A stretch of DNA of 57,817 bases from an uncultured Muribaculaceae bacterium (GCA_910585755.1 CAJUFH010000015.1:1-57817), one strand, 5' to 3'; shown: positions 25,335-34,893, counted from the stretch's first letter. Notes: generated from the letters alone by a model not told the origin. Numbers and translations: made by a program.

Positions 25335-26531
25335 ATGAAGTTCATCACGAGACATACCGCAATTGCTTTTATATCGCTGATATTCGGCGATCTGGCCGTT
25401 GCGGGGCAGACTCCCGAAACAACAGCGGATTCCGTGCCGGCAGTCGCTCCGGCAGTACCGGCGGACACTGTGCCTCCACGGAAAAAGGGGCTGATAAGCC
25501 GCATAATCAGCTATTTCGACGATTCAAACAAACCTCCCTCCCAGAAAAAGTTCGACATATCTTTTCTCGGAGGACCGAGCTATTCCTCTTCTACAAATTT
25601 TGAAATCGCCGTCATAGCGGCCGGGCTGTACAAATCTCGTTATGATTCGCTGACTCCCCGCTCGAACATCTCCATATTTACCGAAGTCTCCGTTATCGGC
25701 ATGTTTAACGTCGGTGTACGCGGAAGCCATATCTTTCCCGGCGACCATATGAGAATCAATTATGACGGAAACTTCACCCGCTTCCCGTCATATTTCTGGG
25801 GAATCGGCTTCGACAGCGAGCGGAACGACGACAACAAGGGGAAGTACACCCTCTTCGAGTCGGCGATAAAGGCCGAATTTATATGGAAACTCGGCCGGAA
25901 TGTTTTCCTCGGTCCGGCGTTCACATTTAATTATTCACAGGCCGACGATGTCAAAAAGCCGGAACTATGGCGCGGAGAACGGCTGAAGCAGTTGAATTAT
26001 GGAGCGGGCATAGTTTTCTCGCTCGACACCCGCGACGATGCGGAAAACCCTTACAAAGGGCTGCATTTCCAGCTCAGTAACCGCTACTACCCGACATTCC
26101 TCGGCAACAGGCGCTATTTCTATACCGGCGAGGTAACCTTGGGCATCTACCACCGCTTCTGGGAGTCCGGGGTATGGGCTTTGCAGGCCCACGGAGCAAT
26201 CTCCGGGAAAGACACCCCGTGGAGCATGCTCCCTACTATTGACGCGTCGGGAGCCGTGCGCGGATATTACGAGGGTCGATACCGCGACCGCAACGAGGCC
26301 GACATCGTGCTCGAACTCCGTCAAAAGGTTTGGCGGCGCAACGGCATCGTGCTGTGGGGCGGTGTGGCCGCTGTTTTCGACCATCCATCGGAAATAACAG
26401 GGCGCCGTCTCCTGCCGACCTATGGCATAGGCTATCGGTGGGAGTTCAAGAAGCGGGTCAACGTGAGGGTCGATTTCGGTATAGGACGGCACTCGACCGC
26501 GTTCAACGTAAGTATCAACGAGGCATTCTGA
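25335..26531 (+). CDS. BamA/TamA-family outer-membrane protein
   Basis: A 398-residue outer-membrane beta-barrel of the Omp85-like surface-antigen family. It has a signal peptide ending near A-V-A-G-Q, a Pro/Ala-rich linker (about 26-50), a basic patch (P-R-K-K-G), then a barrel of alternating strands through to the C-terminal residue Phe, which is typical for BAM substrates. The barrel part has the family-like SLDTRDDAENPYKG segment. No POTRA repeats are seen, so it is barrel-only and not BamA itself. Its role, perhaps lipid or protein export to the surface, is unknown. It diverges from the men operon. Confidence 0.8.
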   Translation: MKFITRHTAIAFISLIFGDLAVAGQTPETTADSVPAVAPAVPADTVPPRKKGLISRIISYFDDSNKPPSQKKFDISFLGGPSYSSSTNFEIAVIAAGLYKSRYDSLTPRSNISIFTEVSVIGMFNVGVRGSHIFPGDHMRINYDGNFTRFPSYFWGIGFDSERNDDNKGKYTLFESAIKAEFIWKLGRNVFLGPAFTFNYSQADDVKKPELWRGERLKQLNYGAGIVFSLDTRDDAENPYKGLHFQLSNRYYPTFLGNRRYFYTGEVTLGIYHRFWESGVWALQAHGAISGKDTPWSMLPTIDASGAVRGYYEGRYRDRNEADIVLELRQKVWRRNGIVLWGGVAAVFDHPSEITGRRLLPTYGIGYRWEFKKRVNVRVDFGIGRHSTAFNVSINEAF

Positions 26532-26562
26532 CAGCCGCCTCACCAAACCATCCAATCACATT

Positions 26563-28251
26563 ATGCGAAAATTCCACCACTTCATACATCGTTCGGCCCC
26601 CTGGCTGCTGCTATGGGTCGCAGCCGGTCTAATGGTGCCGAACATAGTCCTTTGCTTCACGGAATTGGGATGCGTATGGGGCAAATTCGCCAACATCCTG
26701 TTTCCGCTCGGAGTTTATCTGATTCTTTTAAGCCTTAGCCGCAAGACCGGGCGTACGGCGTTGCTGATGATTCCGTTCATGTTCTTCGCCGCTTTCCAGG
26801 TCGTCCTGCTCAGTCTGTACGGGGAGTCAGTGATAGCGGTAGATATGTTCCTAAATGTCGCGACCACGAGCTATTCCGAGGCCTCGGAGCTTCTCGCTAA
26901 CCTGGTCGGAGCCATGGCTGCGGTTGTCGTAATCTACCTTTCGGCCATAATCTGGGGCGTGTTCGCTGTATGCGACAATGCCCGGTTGCCGCGATCCTGG
27001 ATATTAGCTTGCCGTAAGACAGGCATCGCTTTTGGAGCAGTCGGACTGATATTGGTCGGAATAGCCTATGGCGTTTGCAAGCGTTACAGTTTCGAGCACG
27101 AGACTTTCCCCATCAACGCGGTTTCCAACCTTATAGAGGCGTTTGACAGGTCGTTTGAATCTAAAGCGTACCCTGAGACTTCGCGGAATTTCTCATACAG
27201 CGCCCGCTCGACTCGTCCGGCCAATGAGAGGGAGGTATATGTTATGGTTGTCGGGGAAACATCCCGTGCGCTCAACTGGCAGCTCGCCGGTTACGGCCGT
27301 CCTACGAATCCGAAATTGTCCGGCATGCCGGGCTTGACTTTTTTCCCTTATTCCATAACGGAATCAAACACGACCCACAAAAGTGTCCCGATGCTTCTCA
27401 GCTACCTCTCAGCCGAGAATTTCAACGAACTGCCGCGCACGAAGAGCATAGTCAGCGCTTTCAAGGAAGCGGGCTATGCCACCGCGTTCTTCTCAAACCA
27501 ACCCCCCAACGGTTCATATACACAATATTTCTCCGAGGAGGCCGACAGAACGATATATATAAAGCCTAACGGAAGCCTGCCGCATCTTGACGAGGATTTG
27601 CTGGGATTTCTTAGGGAGGAGCTTGCGGATACGGCCGCGAGAAAAAAATTCATTGTCCTGCATACATATGGGTCTCATTTCCTGTACCGCGACCGCTATT
27701 CCAAAGATTGCGCTCGATTTTTGCCAGATGATTTTATCGACGCGTCCGTCAAGGACAGAGAGAAACTGATAAACTCGTTTGACAACACCGTGCTCTATAC
27801 CGACAGCGTCCTCTCTGAAATCATCGATATGCTCAAGAGGCAGAATTGCCGCGCCGCGATGTTTTACAGTTCTGACCATGGCGAGGATATTTTCGACGAC
27901 GAAAGGCAGCGGTTCCTGCACGCGTCCCCTACCCCCACTTATTACCAGCTCCGGGTCGCGACGCTCTGCTGGCTCTCCGACTCGCTGCTCAAGTCGGAAC
28001 CAAGGTTTGAGAAAGCGCTTGAGAGCAACCGCGGACGACGCGTTTCTCCTCAGAAATCCCTCTTCCCGTCAATGCTGCAAGCCGCGGGAATCGAGTCGCC
28101 GTATATAACCCGCAGCGCCTCGCTGCTCGACAAGGCGTACGCTCCGACACCGACAGTCTATCTCAATGATTTGAACCAGGCGCTGTTGATCGAAAATTCA
28201 GGATTGCGAACTATCGACAAGGACCTCCTAGCCCCATATCTTGACGAATAG
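26563..28251 (+). CDS. Phosphoethanolamine transferase (EptA-like)
   Basis: A 562-residue inner-membrane enzyme with about five N-terminal transmembrane helices (15-170) and a periplasmic sulfatase-fold domain. Motifs: VMVVGETSRALNW with metal ligand Glu232, the nucleophile region N-T-T-H-K-S-V-P (Thr270/271), SSDHGED (metal), and the His of F-L-H-A-S-P-T. EptA-type enzymes add phosphoethanolamine to lipid A and lower sensitivity to cationic peptides; lipid A as substrate here is an inference. It follows the BamA-like gene by 31 bases on the same strand and is probably co-transcribed with it. Confidence 0.9.
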   Translation: MRKFHHFIHRSAPWLLLWVAAGLMVPNIVLCFTELGCVWGKFANILFPLGVYLILLSLSRKTGRTALLMIPFMFFAAFQVVLLSLYGESVIAVDMFLNVATTSYSEASELLANLVGAMAAVVVIYLSAIIWGVFAVCDNARLPRSWILACRKTGIAFGAVGLILVGIAYGVCKRYSFEHETFPINAVSNLIEAFDRSFESKAYPETSRNFSYSARSTRPANEREVYVMVVGETSRALNWQLAGYGRPTNPKLSGMPGLTFFPYSITESNTTHKSVPMLLSYLSAENFNELPRTKSIVSAFKEAGYATAFFSNQPPNGSYTQYFSEEADRTIYIKPNGSLPHLDEDLLGFLREELADTAARKKFIVLHTYGSHFLYRDRYSKDCARFLPDDFIDASVKDREKLINSFDNTVLYTDSVLSEIIDMLKRQNCRAAMFYSSDHGEDIFDDERQRFLHASPTPTYYQLRVATLCWLSDSLLKSEPRFEKALESNRGRRVSPQKSLFPSMLQAAGIESPYITRSASLLDKAYAPTPTVYLNDLNQALLIENSGLRTIDKDLLAPYLDE

Positions 28252-28281
28252 CGGAAAGAAGATAAAACGCTGATTTTTCAG

Positions 28282-28367
28282 AAGTTTTCCAAAACCAATT
28301 TATACATTACTAATATTCAATTGATTAACATTAATTAACTCATAAAAAGTTTTCCAAAACGGAAAAC
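28282..28367 (+). promoter_or_regulatory. Paired palindromic sites upstream of nrdD
   Basis: The 14-base sequence AAGTTTTCCAAAAC occurs twice (28282-28295 and 28347-28360), containing the palindrome GTTTT-CC-AAAAC. The second copy also forms GTTTTCC-aaaac-GGAAAAC (28349-28367). They lie about 125 and 60 bases before the nrdD -7 box. This gap (28252-28525) holds no gene. Confidence 0.45.
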
Positions 28368-28391
28368 CGATGCTTTTTGCGTGTTCCCATA

Positions 28392-28422
28392 TTGCGCGCT
28401 CGGAAAAATTGCCGTACCTTTG
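28392..28422 (+). promoter_or_regulatory. Promoter for nrdD-nrdG
   Basis: TTG (28392-28394), 20 bases, TACCTTTG (28415-28422). The leader to the ATG at 28526 is about 95 bases. Confidence 0.75.
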
Positions 28423-28525
28423 TCATCGCAATGGCAGACGGACCGTTGGATGCCCTAACGCCAGGCGCGACTCAATCCCAAATACACAGTAACATTATCA
28501 GCTAAAGACCCCAACAAACGACATC

Positions 28526-30733
28526 ATGATACAGACCGTGATAAAGCGCGACGGCCGCATAGTAGGTTTTAACGAAGAAAAAATCAAGGCGGCAATCCGC
28601 AAAGCGATGTTGCAGACCCCGCTCGGCGAAGACGAGGCTCTGATACAGAAAATCTCCGACCGCATCGGTGTTGCCGGAGAGGAGCAGATGACGGTCGAAG
28701 CGATCCAGGACCGTGTCGAACTGGAACTCATGAAGTCGCCCCGCAAGGAGGTTGCCAAGAAATATATCGCCTACCGCGACCAGCGCTCAATCGCCCGCCG
28801 CGCGAAGACCCGCGACATATTCCTGGAAATCATTGAGGCCAAGAACAACGACATCACCCGCGAAAACGCCAACATGAACACCGACTCCCCCGCGGGTATG
28901 ATGATGAAGTTCGCCTCGGAAACAACCAAACCGTTCGTTGACGATTATCTGCTCACGCCCGAAGCCCGCGACGCGGTGCGTAACGGCTATCTACACATCC
29001 ACGACAAGGACTACTACCCGACGAAGAGTCTCACCTGCGTGCAGCACCCCCTCGACAATATTCTCAAATACGGCTTTATCGCGGGCCACGGAGAGTCGCG
29101 TCCCGCGAAACGCATCGAAACCGCGGCCGTCATCGCCTGTATCTCCCTCGAAACCGCGCAAAACGAGATGCATGGCGGCCAGGCCATTCCGGCCTTCGAC
29201 TTCTATCTCGCCCCGTATGTCCGCTCATCTTTCATTGAGGAGGTAAAAAAGGTTGAACAGATGGCTGGCGAGGATTATTCCGACCTGTATGATGCCGAGG
29301 TAGAGGACTTCGTACACCGACCGCTCGACGGCCTGAAGGGTAAGGAGCGCGCCCTACAGCATGCGATGAATATGACCGTGAGCCGTGTTCATCAGTCAAT
29401 GGAGGCGTTCATCCACAATATGAACACCATCCACTCGCGCGGTGGCAACCAGGTGGTCTTCAGCTCTATAAACTACGGCACAGACACCTCTGCCGAAGGG
29501 CGTTGCGTAATCCGCGAGCTCCTAACCTCGACATACGAGGGGGTCGGCAACGGAGCGACCGCCATATTCCCGATCCAGATCTGGAAGAAAAAGCGCGGCG
29601 TGAACTACGAACCTGCCGACCGCAACTATGACCTCTACCGCCTCGCGTGCAAGGTAACGGCCCGCCGTTTCTTCCCCAACTTCGTAAACCTCGACGCGAC
29701 TTTCAACCACCACGAGAAATGGAAAGCCGACGACCCCAAGCGTTACCTTTACGAAATCGCCACCATGGGGTGCCGCACCCGTGTGTTTGAGAACCGCTAC
29801 GGTGAAAAGACTTCCGTAGGCCGCGGAAACCTGAGCTTCTCCACAATCAACATCGTAAGAATCGCTATCGAATGCATGGCGATTCAGAACTACGACGAAC
29901 GCATTGAGCGTTTCTTCAACAAGCTCGACGAGATGCTCGAAGTAACCGCTCGCCAGCTTTGCGACAGGTTCGACTTCCAGAAGACCGCCTATGTGAAGCA
30001 GTTCCCGCTCCTGATGTCGCGACTTTGGAATGGCGCCGACAAGCTCGCCCCGACCGACACGATCGAAGAAGTCATGAACCAGGGTACTCTCGGCATCGGG
30101 TTCATCGGACTGGCCGAGGCGCTGGTGGCCCTTACCGGCAAGCACCATGGCGAATCGGAGGACTCGCAGAAGCTCGGCTTGCGCATCGTGAGCCATATGC
30201 GCTCCCGTGTCAATGAGTTCTGCGAACGATACAACCACAACTTCTCGGTTCTCGCCACCCCCGCGGAAGGACTGTCCGGCAAGTTTACCGCCAAGGACCG
30301 CCGCTCGTTCGGCATCATTCCGGGCGTGACAGACAAGGCTTATTACACGAACTCCAACCATGTGCCGGTCTACTACCACTGCTCGCCCCGCCACAAGGCG
30401 CGCATCGAGGGCCCATACCACGAACTGACCCGCGGCGGCCATATCTTCTACGTGGAAATCGACGGAGACGCGACCCACAACCCAGACGCCATTTCCGACA
30501 TTGTCGACCTTATGGACAAGCACAATATCGGTTACTGCTCGGTTAACCACAACCGCAACCGTTGTATGAACTGCGGCTATGAGGACGCGCAGGACGGCCT
30601 GACAGTATGCCCCAAATGCGGCAGCACGCATATCGACAAGCTCCAGCGTATCACCGGCTACCTCGTCGGTACAACCGACCGTTGGAACTCGGCCAAACTC
30701 GCCGAACTCGCCGACCGCGTGGTACACAAATAA
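28526..30733 (+). CDS. nrdD: Anaerobic ribonucleoside-triphosphate reductase
   Basis: Class III reductase that makes dNTPs without oxygen by a glycyl radical. The 735-residue protein starts with an ATP-cone (V-I-K-R-D-G-R-I-V-G-F-N-E-E-K-I, 4-19; domain to about 95), then the ten-stranded barrel with SLTCVQHPLDNI and HSRGGNQVVFSS. The C-terminus has a zinc site of two Cys pairs (C-M-N-C and C-P-K-C) and the radical site RITGYLVG. The ATP-cone gives allosteric control. Promoter and paired palindromes lie upstream, and nrdG follows by 63 bases. Confidence 0.97.
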   Translation: MIQTVIKRDGRIVGFNEEKIKAAIRKAMLQTPLGEDEALIQKISDRIGVAGEEQMTVEAIQDRVELELMKSPRKEVAKKYIAYRDQRSIARRAKTRDIFLEIIEAKNNDITRENANMNTDSPAGMMMKFASETTKPFVDDYLLTPEARDAVRNGYLHIHDKDYYPTKSLTCVQHPLDNILKYGFIAGHGESRPAKRIETAAVIACISLETAQNEMHGGQAIPAFDFYLAPYVRSSFIEEVKKVEQMAGEDYSDLYDAEVEDFVHRPLDGLKGKERALQHAMNMTVSRVHQSMEAFIHNMNTIHSRGGNQVVFSSINYGTDTSAEGRCVIRELLTSTYEGVGNGATAIFPIQIWKKKRGVNYEPADRNYDLYRLACKVTARRFFPNFVNLDATFNHHEKWKADDPKRYLYEIATMGCRTRVFENRYGEKTSVGRGNLSFSTINIVRIAIECMAIQNYDERIERFFNKLDEMLEVTARQLCDRFDFQKTAYVKQFPLLMSRLWNGADKLAPTDTIEEVMNQGTLGIGFIGLAEALVALTGKHHGESEDSQKLGLRIVSHMRSRVNEFCERYNHNFSVLATPAEGLSGKFTAKDRRSFGIIPGVTDKAYYTNSNHVPVYYHCSPRHKARIEGPYHELTRGGHIFYVEIDGDATHNPDAISDIVDLMDKHNIGYCSVNHNRNRCMNCGYEDAQDGLTVCPKCGSTHIDKLQRITGYLVGTTDRWNSAKLAELADRVVHK

Positions 30734-30796
30734 CCCGCCCGTTATTCCGCAAACTCCTTGAACAGAGAACCAGCTTCATAGTACACAGAGTCTTTT

Positions 30797-31267
30797 ATGG
30801 AAAAGCTCAGAGTGCTCGATATTATCCCCGGCACGTCAGTCGACGGGCCGGGGCTTCGCACTACGATATATTTCGCCGGATGCGGCCACCATTGCGAAGG
30901 GTGCCATAATCCGCAGTCCTGGGACCCCGACGGAGGCAGACTGATGTCAGCCGAGGAAATATTGGATATCATAGAGGACAACGGGTTCAACGTCACTTTC
31001 TCGGGGGGCGACCCCCTCTTCCAGGTCGAGCGCCTCATACCCCTCGCGCGGGAGATACGCCGCCATGGTTACAACATATGGCTGTACACCGGCTACACAT
31101 TTGAGCAGGTAGCGGCCTCCGAAAGCCTGCGTCCGATTTTAGACACTGTCGATGTGGTAGTTGACGGCCCCTTCATGCTTCCACTCAGGGATATACACCT
31201 CCGCTTCCGCGGCTCCTCCAACCAGCGCATCCTCCTCTCCCCCTCCGGCACCCCCTGGCCCGGATAA
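30797..31267 (+). CDS. nrdG: Anaerobic RNR-activating radical SAM protein
   Basis: Radical SAM activase that uses a [4Fe-4S] cluster and SAM to make the glycyl radical on NrdD. The 156-residue length is normal. The cluster motif is C-G-H-H-C-E-G-C (C-x3-C-x2-C), followed by H-N-P-Q-S-W-D, the SAM-binding FSGGDPLFQ, and GYNIWLYTGYT. It shares the nrdD transcript. A modest hairpin follows at 31273-31301. Confidence 0.96.
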   Translation: MEKLRVLDIIPGTSVDGPGLRTTIYFAGCGHHCEGCHNPQSWDPDGGRLMSAEEILDIIEDNGFNVTFSGGDPLFQVERLIPLAREIRRHGYNIWLYTGYTFEQVAASESLRPILDTVDVVVDGPFMLPLRDIHLRFRGSSNQRILLSPSGTPWPG

Positions 31268-31272
31268 AAAAT

Positions 31273-31301
31273 GAGATTGCCTAACACATTTAGACAATCT
31301 C
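31273..31301. terminator. Probable terminator after nrdG
   Basis: Seven-base stem GAGATTG / CAATCTC with a 15-base loop between the convergent nrdG and lipoprotein genes. Moderate strength. Confidence 0.5.
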
Positions 31302-31338
31302 TAATATGCGGTATGCTGCCAAATTTGGAGGCTCCTTC

Positions 31339-32262
31339 TTAAGTAGCCGAAAGTTCTTTCCAGTCAACACGCCAAATATAGCTCGTATAACGATTTGGCG
31401 AATAGTACGTCTCTCTATATGACTTTATGCGGCCTCTGTCGTCAAACAGATATCCGAACTCTTTTATGCCGTTCACGGATAAATCGTTTATAGTATTTAT
31501 CTTGCTTACAAGATTTGCGGACGCCTTGCCGAAATAACCGGCACTGTGCAAGGGGCTGTGAGCAGCGTCAAACATCCCGCATACCAGCGGCCCGATATTG
31601 TCAACAGCAGGCCACGCGTTATAAATGTAGTTGTATATATATTTTGGAGAAGAACCACCTGCTTCATCCTCATGCCGAATCATATTGCCCTTCTCCCAGA
31701 CAAAACGCTCGTACCATATCCAGGGATGGTCCATATCATAATCGCCGTAATTCCGCGTCCACTGGTAATGCTTGGCGGTGGTCAATCTTCGCTCGGAATC
31801 ATAGGAATACTCGATGCGGTACTTAGCGTTGAGCGTGCTGTTAGGCTCCCTGACATCGCATACACCCTCGCAATATGCGATCAGTCCGTCTTCAATCGTC
31901 AAAACCTCATCCCATGTGCGATAATTTGAGAGTGTGCCGTTTTCTCCAACAGGACTCCCGGTGTAGGTTGTGTACCTCAAACCGATTTCATCCCTGTCTT
32001 CCGGATATGTGTATGACGCGCGGATAAAGCTGCTACCGTCATAATCCGACGAGGAGATTTCCACCAGCGAAATCCGCCCTTCGTCATCATAAACAAAACT
32101 CGTGGTTGCATTTTCGGCGACGAAAGCCTCCACGCGAGATTTCACATTCTCCACAGGCTCCGCCGGAGGTTCGGGATTGACAGGGTTGTCGGCCTCATTG
32201 GAACACGAGGCCAGGACGATGGCGGCAACAGCCGGCATAACGCCAATTCGCAAGTTTTTCAT
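31339..32262 (-). CDS. Lipoprotein with YD-like beta repeats (DUF4595-like)
   Basis: A 307-residue lipoprotein with signal peptide and lipobox VLASC (Cys20). A Pro-rich linker follows (N-P-V-N-P-E-P-P-A-E-P), then a beta-rich domain with recurring D-D-E/R-G-R-I type turns (FVYDDEGRISLVE near 56, YSYDSERRLTTAK near 155, YLFDDRGRIKSYRE near 275). This pattern resembles the Bacteroidota DUF4595 lipoproteins; the family name is from memory and not certain. No catalytic motif is seen. It probably sits on the outer membrane. It converges on nrdG, and the upstream gap 32263-32371 shows no clear promoter. Confidence 0.75.
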   Translation of the reverse strand: MKNLRIGVMPAVAAIVLASCSNEADNPVNPEPPAEPVENVKSRVEAFVAENATTSFVYDDEGRISLVEISSSDYDGSSFIRASYTYPEDRDEIGLRYTTYTGSPVGENGTLSNYRTWDEVLTIEDGLIAYCEGVCDVREPNSTLNAKYRIEYSYDSERRLTTAKHYQWTRNYGDYDMDHPWIWYERFVWEKGNMIRHEDEAGGSSPKYIYNYIYNAWPAVDNIGPLVCGMFDAAHSPLHSAGYFGKASANLVSKINTINDLSVNGIKEFGYLFDDRGRIKSYRETYYSPNRYTSYIWRVDWKELSAT

Positions 32263-32371
32263 AATGATTGATTTTATATCGATATAACGTCAACCATTGC
32301 GATATTATTGCCACAACCCGACAATTTGCCATTGGCGTCTTTGCGAAAGCAGGCAGATTGCTATTTAGACG

Positions 32372-33976
32372 TTATACGGCGGTCGGGAGGCCGAAGCAGC
32401 GGATTATGGCGGAGCGGATGCGGGTGGCCTGGGGAGCGTTGGTGCGGAGAATGGTGAGGATGGTGTCTATATAGGCGCGCTTGGAGCCGTTGAGGCCGCA
32501 GAGATTGGCGACGTTGGAGCCGGGCACCATTGATTTCTGATTGTAGACCTTCAGCACCTCGGCATAGTCGCCTGACTGCGCCGCAAGGGAGAAATCGCGG
32601 CACATCTGTTCATACATGCCCCGGGCGTTTATCTCCCGTACGAGGGTATGGAGGTGGCTCTCAAACGCGTTTATGTTCGTGAACTTTCCGTCTGTACGAT
32701 ATTCCATAAGGCGCTTCACGCGGTGGCGCGTGTGCTGCATCGCCTGCTGATGAAGGTCCTTCTTGAACTGGTTGATGATCGAGCGTTTCACGCTCTCAAA
32801 TACTTTTGCCTCGTTCTTACCACAGTACGATGCCACGGCCTTGACTACCTCTTCGAGCATGAGGATATTCTCCACCTCGGCCACCTCCGGAACAAAGACG
32901 CGCTTGCCGCGGAGATACTCTACCTCATGGTCGTCGCGGCGGTCTCGGTCAACGATTCCGCGGCTTTCGAGATGGTGGAAGCCCCGCAGGTCGTTGAAAG
33001 CTCGTGTCGCCTCTATGACTTTGTCACAGCTGCCGAGGGGTTTTACGGTAAAATCCTTGAATACGAGAGGATAGAGCTTGGCGTCAATCGAGTGGATTGT
33101 GTCCCCTTCGATGAATAGCACCGGCTTGCGGGAACCGATTATCGCCATATAAATCTCATCGGAGATTCCGGCGTCGCGGGGGAGCAGTTCGTAGTCCCAG
33201 CTTTCGGTGGATGCGGAATAGCCTTTTACCCAAAGTATGGCGTTGCGTGTCCGCGAGCCGGGAAAATCGAGGTCGTGGGTGGTATATATGAAACGGCAGT
33301 CGGGCCGCAGCTCTTCCACTATATCCCATACCCTCTTTAAAACCGACGGGTGCAGGAACATTTCAGGCGCGTCGACAAACACCCGGCTGTTTTCAGGCGC
33401 GTACAGTACCGAGCCGAAATAATACAGGACTGTCTTCTCACCATCAGAAAGACGCAATTGCGAGTAGGTGTCATCCGAGCCTTCCCGCGTGAACAACAGG
33501 CGCCCGCCCTGCCTCAAAACCTGGTTGTCAGGGAAAATCTCACGCCACAGCCTCAGCACTTTGTCAAGTTTGGTAGGGGGAGGAATCTGCCGGTCAGTTC
33601 TACTTCGCTCTCCGCCTTCATCGTCGAGGAGCGTCATCTTGAACTCGACAAGGTTAGCTATTTCCTCATTGAGCATCAGGGCAATCAGCTTCTCAAATCC
33701 TGTCGCGGGATTATTATGCAGGAACGAAGCGGAGGATGCCCGCTTGGCAAACACCCCCGCGACCGCCTCCCTCGATGCCTCGTTACGGCTGCCGGAGCCG
33801 TAAATGGCCTCCAGAGCCGACAGGCGAAAGACTTCGGAGGCGTTATGCAGGTCGGCTATCGCGTCGGTGAAACGCGACTTGCCGGAGCCGTTCGCACCGA
33901 TTATCGTAAGGCATCGCAATGTGTCAGGCAGAACTACCGGCTGCCCGGCCAATGACTTCGGAAGGTTGACAGACAT
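32372..33976 (-). CDS. ABC-type ATPase fused to DUF4435/TOPRIM-like domain
   Basis: A 534-residue cytosolic protein. The N-terminal SMC/OLD-like ATPase has Walker A GANGSGKS (27-34), signature LSDGE (176-180), Walker B VFVDAPE (199-205) and the switch T-T-H-D (232-235). The C-terminal half has TOPRIM-type acidic residues: VLFIEGD (Glu290), IVDRDRRDD (Asp343, Asp345) and E-V-E-N (368-371), as in DUF4435. OLD-family nucleases and the PARIS defence pair (AriA ATPase, AriB DUF4435) share this make-up; here both parts are in one chain. It is the last gene of the agmatine operon, 29 bases after the amidase gene. Function is not proven: defence or a core nuclease are both possible. Confidence 0.8.
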   Translation of the reverse strand: MSVNLPKSLAGQPVVLPDTLRCLTIIGANGSGKSRFTDAIADLHNASEVFRLSALEAIYGSGSRNEASREAVAGVFAKRASSASFLHNNPATGFEKLIALMLNEEIANLVEFKMTLLDDEGGERSRTDRQIPPPTKLDKVLRLWREIFPDNQVLRQGGRLLFTREGSDDTYSQLRLSDGEKTVLYYFGSVLYAPENSRVFVDAPEMFLHPSVLKRVWDIVEELRPDCRFIYTTHDLDFPGSRTRNAILWVKGYSASTESWDYELLPRDAGISDEIYMAIIGSRKPVLFIEGDTIHSIDAKLYPLVFKDFTVKPLGSCDKVIEATRAFNDLRGFHHLESRGIVDRDRRDDHEVEYLRGKRVFVPEVAEVENILMLEEVVKAVASYCGKNEAKVFESVKRSIINQFKKDLHQQAMQHTRHRVKRLMEYRTDGKFTNINAFESHLHTLVREINARGMYEQMCRDFSLAAQSGDYAEVLKVYNQKSMVPGSNVANLCGLNGSKRAYIDTILTILRTNAPQATRIRSAIIRCFGLPTAV

Positions 33977-34005
33977 AACTGGGACAATCTCTTATAACAT
34001 TTGGG

Positions 34006-34893
34006 TTAGTCGCGGAAACGCTTGACGAGGTCGCCATAAGCGTCGATGCGGCGGTCGCGAAGGAACGGCCACCAGCGGCGCACGCTTTCTGACCGTTCGA
34101 GATCGATATCGACAATTCCGACCTCTTCATCAGTCTGAGAGGCTTGGTAAAGCCACTCTCCCTGCGGTCCAGCGGCGAAACTCGACCCCCAGAATGTTAT
34201 TCCGTTCGTCTGGCCGGAGGGGTCAGGCTCATGCCCTACCCTGTTGACCGACACGACCGGGAGGCCGTTAGCCACAGCGTGGCCGCGCTGCACCGTCAGC
34301 CACGCCTCGCGCTGCCGGGCCTGTTCTTCCGGCGTATCGCTGCTCTCGAATCCAATCGCGGTAGGATAAATCAGAATCTCCGCACCGGCGAGAGCCATAA
34401 GCCTGGCAGCCTCCGGGTACCACTGGTCCCAGCAGACAAGCACTCCGAGCTTCCCGACAGAGGTCTGAATCGGCTCAAACCCCATATCGCCGGGGGTAAA
34501 GTAAAACTTTTCGTAATATGCCGGATCGTCAGGGATATGCATCTTGCGATAGCGTCCTGCCTCAGTGCCGTCAGCGTCATAGACTACCGCGGTGTTATGG
34601 TATAGCCCCGGCGCCCTGCGCTCGAAAAACGAACATACGATGACGGTGCCCGTTTCCGCGGCGAGTTCCGCATAGAATTTCGCACTTTCGCCGTCAAGGT
34701 CGATAGCGAGCGAGCATAAATCGACGTTCTCCGTCTGGCAGAAATAGAGGGAATCGTGGAGTTCGCGGTTTACAATCAGGCGCGCGCCTTCGGAGGCGGC
34801 GCGGCGAATCGCAGCCGCCGTAGCGCGGCGGTTCGCCTCTATATCGCCTGTGTTGGATAGCTGGATGAGTGCGGTTCGTAATATTCTGCTCAT
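34006..34893 (-). CDS. aguB: N-carbamoylputrescine amidase
   Basis: Nitrilase-superfamily amidohydrolase that turns N-carbamoylputrescine into putrescine. From the ATG at 34893 (M-S-R-I-L-R-T-A-L-I-Q) the 295-residue protein has the Glu-Lys-Cys triad: Glu in IVNRELHDSLYF, Lys in GRYRKMHIPDD, Cys in LGVLVCWDQWYPE. The stretch W-D-Q-W-Y-P-E-A-A-R is typical of plant and bacterial AguB. The start overlaps the aguA stop as ATGA (34890-34893), so the longer frame from 34932 is less likely. Together the two enzymes make putrescine from agmatine. Confidence 0.93.
   Translation of the reverse strand: MSRILRTALIQLSNTGDIEANRRATAAAIRRAASEGARLIVNRELHDSLYFCQTENVDLCSLAIDLDGESAKFYAELAAETGTVIVCSFFERRAPGLYHNTAVVYDADGTEAGRYRKMHIPDDPAYYEKFYFTPGDMGFEPIQTSVGKLGVLVCWDQWYPEAARLMALAGAEILIYPTAIGFESSDTPEEQARQREAWLTVQRGHAVANGLPVVSVNRVGHEPDPSGQTNGITFWGSSFAAGPQGEWLYQASQTDEEVGIVDIDLERSESVRRWWPFLRDRRIDAYGDLVKRFRD

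Noticed and set aside
29522..30727. Long minus-strand open frame of 401 codons opposite nrdD
   Set aside because: Shadow of nrdD, whose motifs and promoter are clear; low-complexity Val/Ala/Gly-rich product.
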